Shown: one piece after another, positions 6,800 to 7,964 of the stretch
Layout: each line of letters begins with the position of its first letter
Position numbering within the stretch: the stretch's first letter is position 1
Assembly: GCA_028709355.1 (NCBI GenBank)
Contig: JAQVXF010000049.1
Coordinates: 1-7,964 of the forward strand
DNA from: Syntrophomonas sp.
GTDB lineage: Bacteria > Bacillota > Syntrophomonadia > Syntrophomonadales > Syntrophomonadaceae
Direction of reading: 5' to 3'
DNA length: 7,964 nt
Notes under the pieces: model-generated
Seen by the model: only the letters and a program-made list of their open reading frames with translations
Told to the model about the DNA's origin: nothing
The model's database searches: none
Made by a program: the position numbers and the translations under genes

Positions 6800-6990
6800 T
6801 GCCTGGCTTTGGCTCTCTTGATGATGAGGTTCATGGTCAGGCCAGGTTCGATTTCGATCACATCTCCCTGCCCTACCACCAAGTCCACTTCGATGCTGTT
6901 TATCCCGCTGGGTTCAGGCAAACTAGCCGCACGCCCGTTTTGCTTTTTGGCGTAGCCCAGCCCCGGTATTTGCAGTATGATTATAATTGT
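6793..6990 (-). pseudogene. Minus-strand coding-like stretch without a credible start (possible gene remnant)
   Basis: Read on the minus strand to a TAA at 6793-6795, this frame gives a protein-like C-terminal sequence that includes PGLGYAKKQNGR, INSIEVDLVVGQGDVIEIE and MNLIIKRAKARHQ: alternating hydrophobic strands, then a basic tail. By my hand count about two-thirds of codons in its clear part end in G or C, with ATC, GTG, CTG, GCC and GAA used as in the neighbours. The frame stays open upstream to a stop at 7117-7119 but has no ATG in the upstream part. The longest common-start version is a TTG at 6919-6921 (42 residues) with no ribosome binding site. An ATG at 6997-6999 in another minus frame stops after five codons, close to where a frameshift could restore this frame. 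It is either a remnant of an oppositely oriented gene or a coincidental open frame. I do not recognise a family. Confidence 0.3.
6982..6987 (+). promoter_or_regulatory. ruvC: Candidate -10 element upstream of ruvC
   Basis: A perfect TATAAT is followed by 32 bases to the ruvC ATG at 7020, which would leave a leader of about 25 bases that contains the ribosome binding site. No good -35 hexamer lies 16-18 bases upstream (the region reads AGCCCC-like). The core is palindromic (ATTATAAT, 6980-6987), so it reads as -10 on both strands. Location makes it reasonable as a promoter for ruvCA, but the missing -35 keeps confidence low. Confidence 0.3.
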
Positions 6991-7003
6991 GAAATCATGG
7001 GAT

Positions 7004-7008
7004 GGGAG
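7004..7008 (+). promoter_or_regulatory. ruvC: Probable ribosome binding site of ruvC
   Basis: GGGAG lies 11 bases before ATG 7020, a slightly long spacing; a GGGG run at 7013-7016 is closer. It favours the start at 7020 over the in-frame ATG at 7002, which has no purine-rich site in front and would add six residues before the conserved LGIDPG. Confidence 0.45.
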
Positions 7009-7019
7009 TATTGGGGCTG

Positions 7020-7523
7020 ATGTTGGTACTGGGAATCGATCCGGGCACCGCCACCACTGGCTTTGGATTGGTCGAGGGTGGGTATGGAAAAGAGAGACTG
7101 GTGCGGTATGGGGTGATCAAGACCTCGGCGGTGCTGAGCATGCCCCAGCGATTAGCCCAAATAAACCGTGAATATGACCAGTTGTTGGTTGATTATCGAC
7201 CGGATGCGGTAGCGATCGAGCAGATATTCCACCATAAAAATGCCAAGACCGTCATTACCGTGGCCCAAAGCCGCGGAGTGTTGCTTATGGCAGCAGCCTT
7301 GAGAGAAATAGTTGTAGCCGAGTATACTCCATTGCAGGTCAAGCAGTCAGTTACCGGATTCGGCCGGGCGGACAAAAAACAGGTGCAGGCTATGGTCCAG
7401 AAGATACTTAAGCTGGAAGACATCCCGCGCCCGGATGATGCAGCCGATGCCTTGGCTATTGCACTGTGCCATTTGCACTCTTACCGATGGGATGACATAA
7501 GGAAAAACGGAGGTTTGCGGTGA
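7020..7523 (+). CDS. ruvC: Crossover junction endodeoxyribonuclease RuvC
   Basis: 167 residues from the chosen start, within the usual RuvC size. RuvC is a dimeric, metal-dependent RNase H-fold nuclease that cuts Holliday junctions symmetrically during recombination repair. The four catalytic acids are visible: D7 in LGIDPGTATTGFG, E67 in VAIEQIF, and D140 and D143 in DDAADALAIA. The family segment HKNAKTVITVAQSRGVLL (72-89) and TPLQVKQSVTGFGRADKKQV (103-122) are also intact. The alternative start at 7002 adds MGVLGL and lacks a ribosome binding site. The ruvA start codon overlaps the stop codon here, so the two proteins should be coupled in translation. It is preceded by a 267-base gap with a candidate -10, so ruvC may open its own transcript. 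Confidence 0.97.
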   Translation: MLVLGIDPGTATTGFGLVEGGYGKERLVRYGVIKTSAVLSMPQRLAQINREYDQLLVDYRPDAVAIEQIFHHKNAKTVITVAQSRGVLLMAAALREIVVAEYTPLQVKQSVTGFGRADKKQVQAMVQKILKLEDIPRPDDAADALAIALCHLHSYRWDDIRKNGGLR

Positions 7524-7964
7524 TAACATTTATACGGGGGATATTGGCGCGAACCAAACCAGACGCCATAGTGATCGAAGTGGGCGGTATCGGTTATGAG
7601 GTAGGTATCCACAGCCGGGCCGGTACTATGCTGCCACCGATGGGGACCCCCATCATTGTCTATACCTTCCTGCAGGTATTGGATAACGACCTCAAGCTGT
7701 TTGGCTTCTTAAACCAGGAGGAGCTGGATCTGTTTAAGATGTTGCTGGGCGTTTCCGGCTTGGGCGCCCGCAGTGCCTTGAACATCCTGGCTGTCTTGAG
7801 ACCGGATGAGTTTTTTCAGACAGTGGTCAGTTCAGATGAGAAAAGGCTGATGACCGTACCGGGTATTGGCAAAAAGACCGCCCAGCGGTTGGTTTTTGAA
7901 CTCAGGGATAAAGTAGGCAAAGGTCTGGGCATGGTGTTTGCAGCGGCTGAAGAGGCGGCTCCTA
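7520..7964 (+). CDS. ruvA: Holliday junction branch migration protein RuvA (3' partial)
   Basis: The GTG start overlaps the ruvC stop in the sequence GTGA (7520-7523), with GGAGG at 7509-7513 six bases upstream. The first 148 residues are present before the window ends; full RuvA is about 200. The N-terminal OB fold is clear: ITFIRGIL, VIEVGGIGYEV, then the YTFLQVLDNDLKLFGF block. Two helix-hairpin-helix motifs follow: LLGVSGLGARSALNIL and LMTVPGIGKKTAQRLVFEL. These bind the backbone of the four-way junction. RuvA forms a tetramer on the junction and loads the RuvB motor; the C-terminal domain III that contacts RuvB falls outside. ruvB is expected downstream but cannot be seen. Nothing is unusual apart from the GTG start. 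Confidence 0.97.
   Translation, partial: MITFIRGILARTKPDAIVIEVGGIGYEVGIHSRAGTMLPPMGTPIIVYTFLQVLDNDLKLFGFLNQEELDLFKMLLGVSGLGARSALNILAVLRPDEFFQTVVSSDEKRLMTVPGIGKKTAQRLVFELRDKVGKGLGMVFAAAEEAAP

Noticed and set aside
6801..6846. CCTGGC...GCCAGG inverted repeat in the gap, considered as a terminator
   Set aside because: It has short arms separated by about 30 bases and no T-run; it is more likely chance or part of the minus-strand frame.
7002..7019. Upstream ATG for RuvC at 7002
   Set aside because: It would add MGVLGL before the normal MLVLGIDPG start and lacks a ribosome binding site, although it cannot be excluded fully.
6625..7020. A + strand open frame of 131 codons that runs from the toroid gene into the gap
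   Set aside because: Its first part is out of frame within a real gene. Its later part is the same-phase mirror of the minus-strand coding-like stretch and looks like an antisense shadow (many H, F, Y and D residues).

Overview
The window is protein-dense and every confident gene lies on the + strand. By eye the base composition is slightly above 50% GC. Strong GGAGG-type ribosome binding sites, TTG and GTG starts, a sulfide-based homocysteine pathway that uses a ferredoxin, and the order yebC - (membrane protein) - ruvC - ruvA together suggest a strictly anaerobic, Gram-positive-type bacterium. Clostridia, perhaps a Syntrophomonas-like lineage, is my inference and not a demonstrated assignment.

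Region 1 (1-3971) is a four-gene operon with gaps of only 5-12 bases. It starts inside a cobalamin-dependent, methionine-synthase-like protein (pterin domain plus B12 domain). Next come a COG1900/DUF39 homocysteine-forming sulfurtransferase, a NIL-domain protein with two [4Fe-4S] motifs, and a UPF0280/COG2122 protein. The last three are the known set for making homocysteine directly from aspartate semialdehyde and sulfide, without O-acyl-homoserine intermediates. The first gene would then methylate the homocysteine. The operon thus reads as aspartate semialdehyde -> homocysteine -> methionine.

Region 2 (3972-4838) is a 114-base spacer with a small inverted repeat, then a YebC/TACO1-family protein whose start is fixed by a good ribosome binding site.

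Region 3 (4839-6752) is a 99-base spacer, in which I see only a weak hairpin, then a 604-residue membrane-anchored protein. Its C-terminal half looks like an (alpha/alpha)6-toroid (six-hairpin glycosidase/epimerase-like) domain. Its N-terminal extracytoplasmic half I do not recognise. It is the least explained large gene here.

Region 4 (6753-7019) is a 267-base gap with no secure gene. It holds a nine-codon micro-ORF behind a plausible ribosome binding site, a convincingly protein-like minus-strand reading frame that lacks a good start (possible gene remnant), and a perfect TATAAT just upstream of ruvC.

Region 5 (7020-7964) is ruvC overlapping ruvA, the latter cut by the window end. These encode the Holliday-junction resolvase and the junction-binding subunit of the RuvAB branch-migration motor.

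I see no tRNA, rRNA, CRISPR array, insertion sequence or convincing intrinsic terminator.
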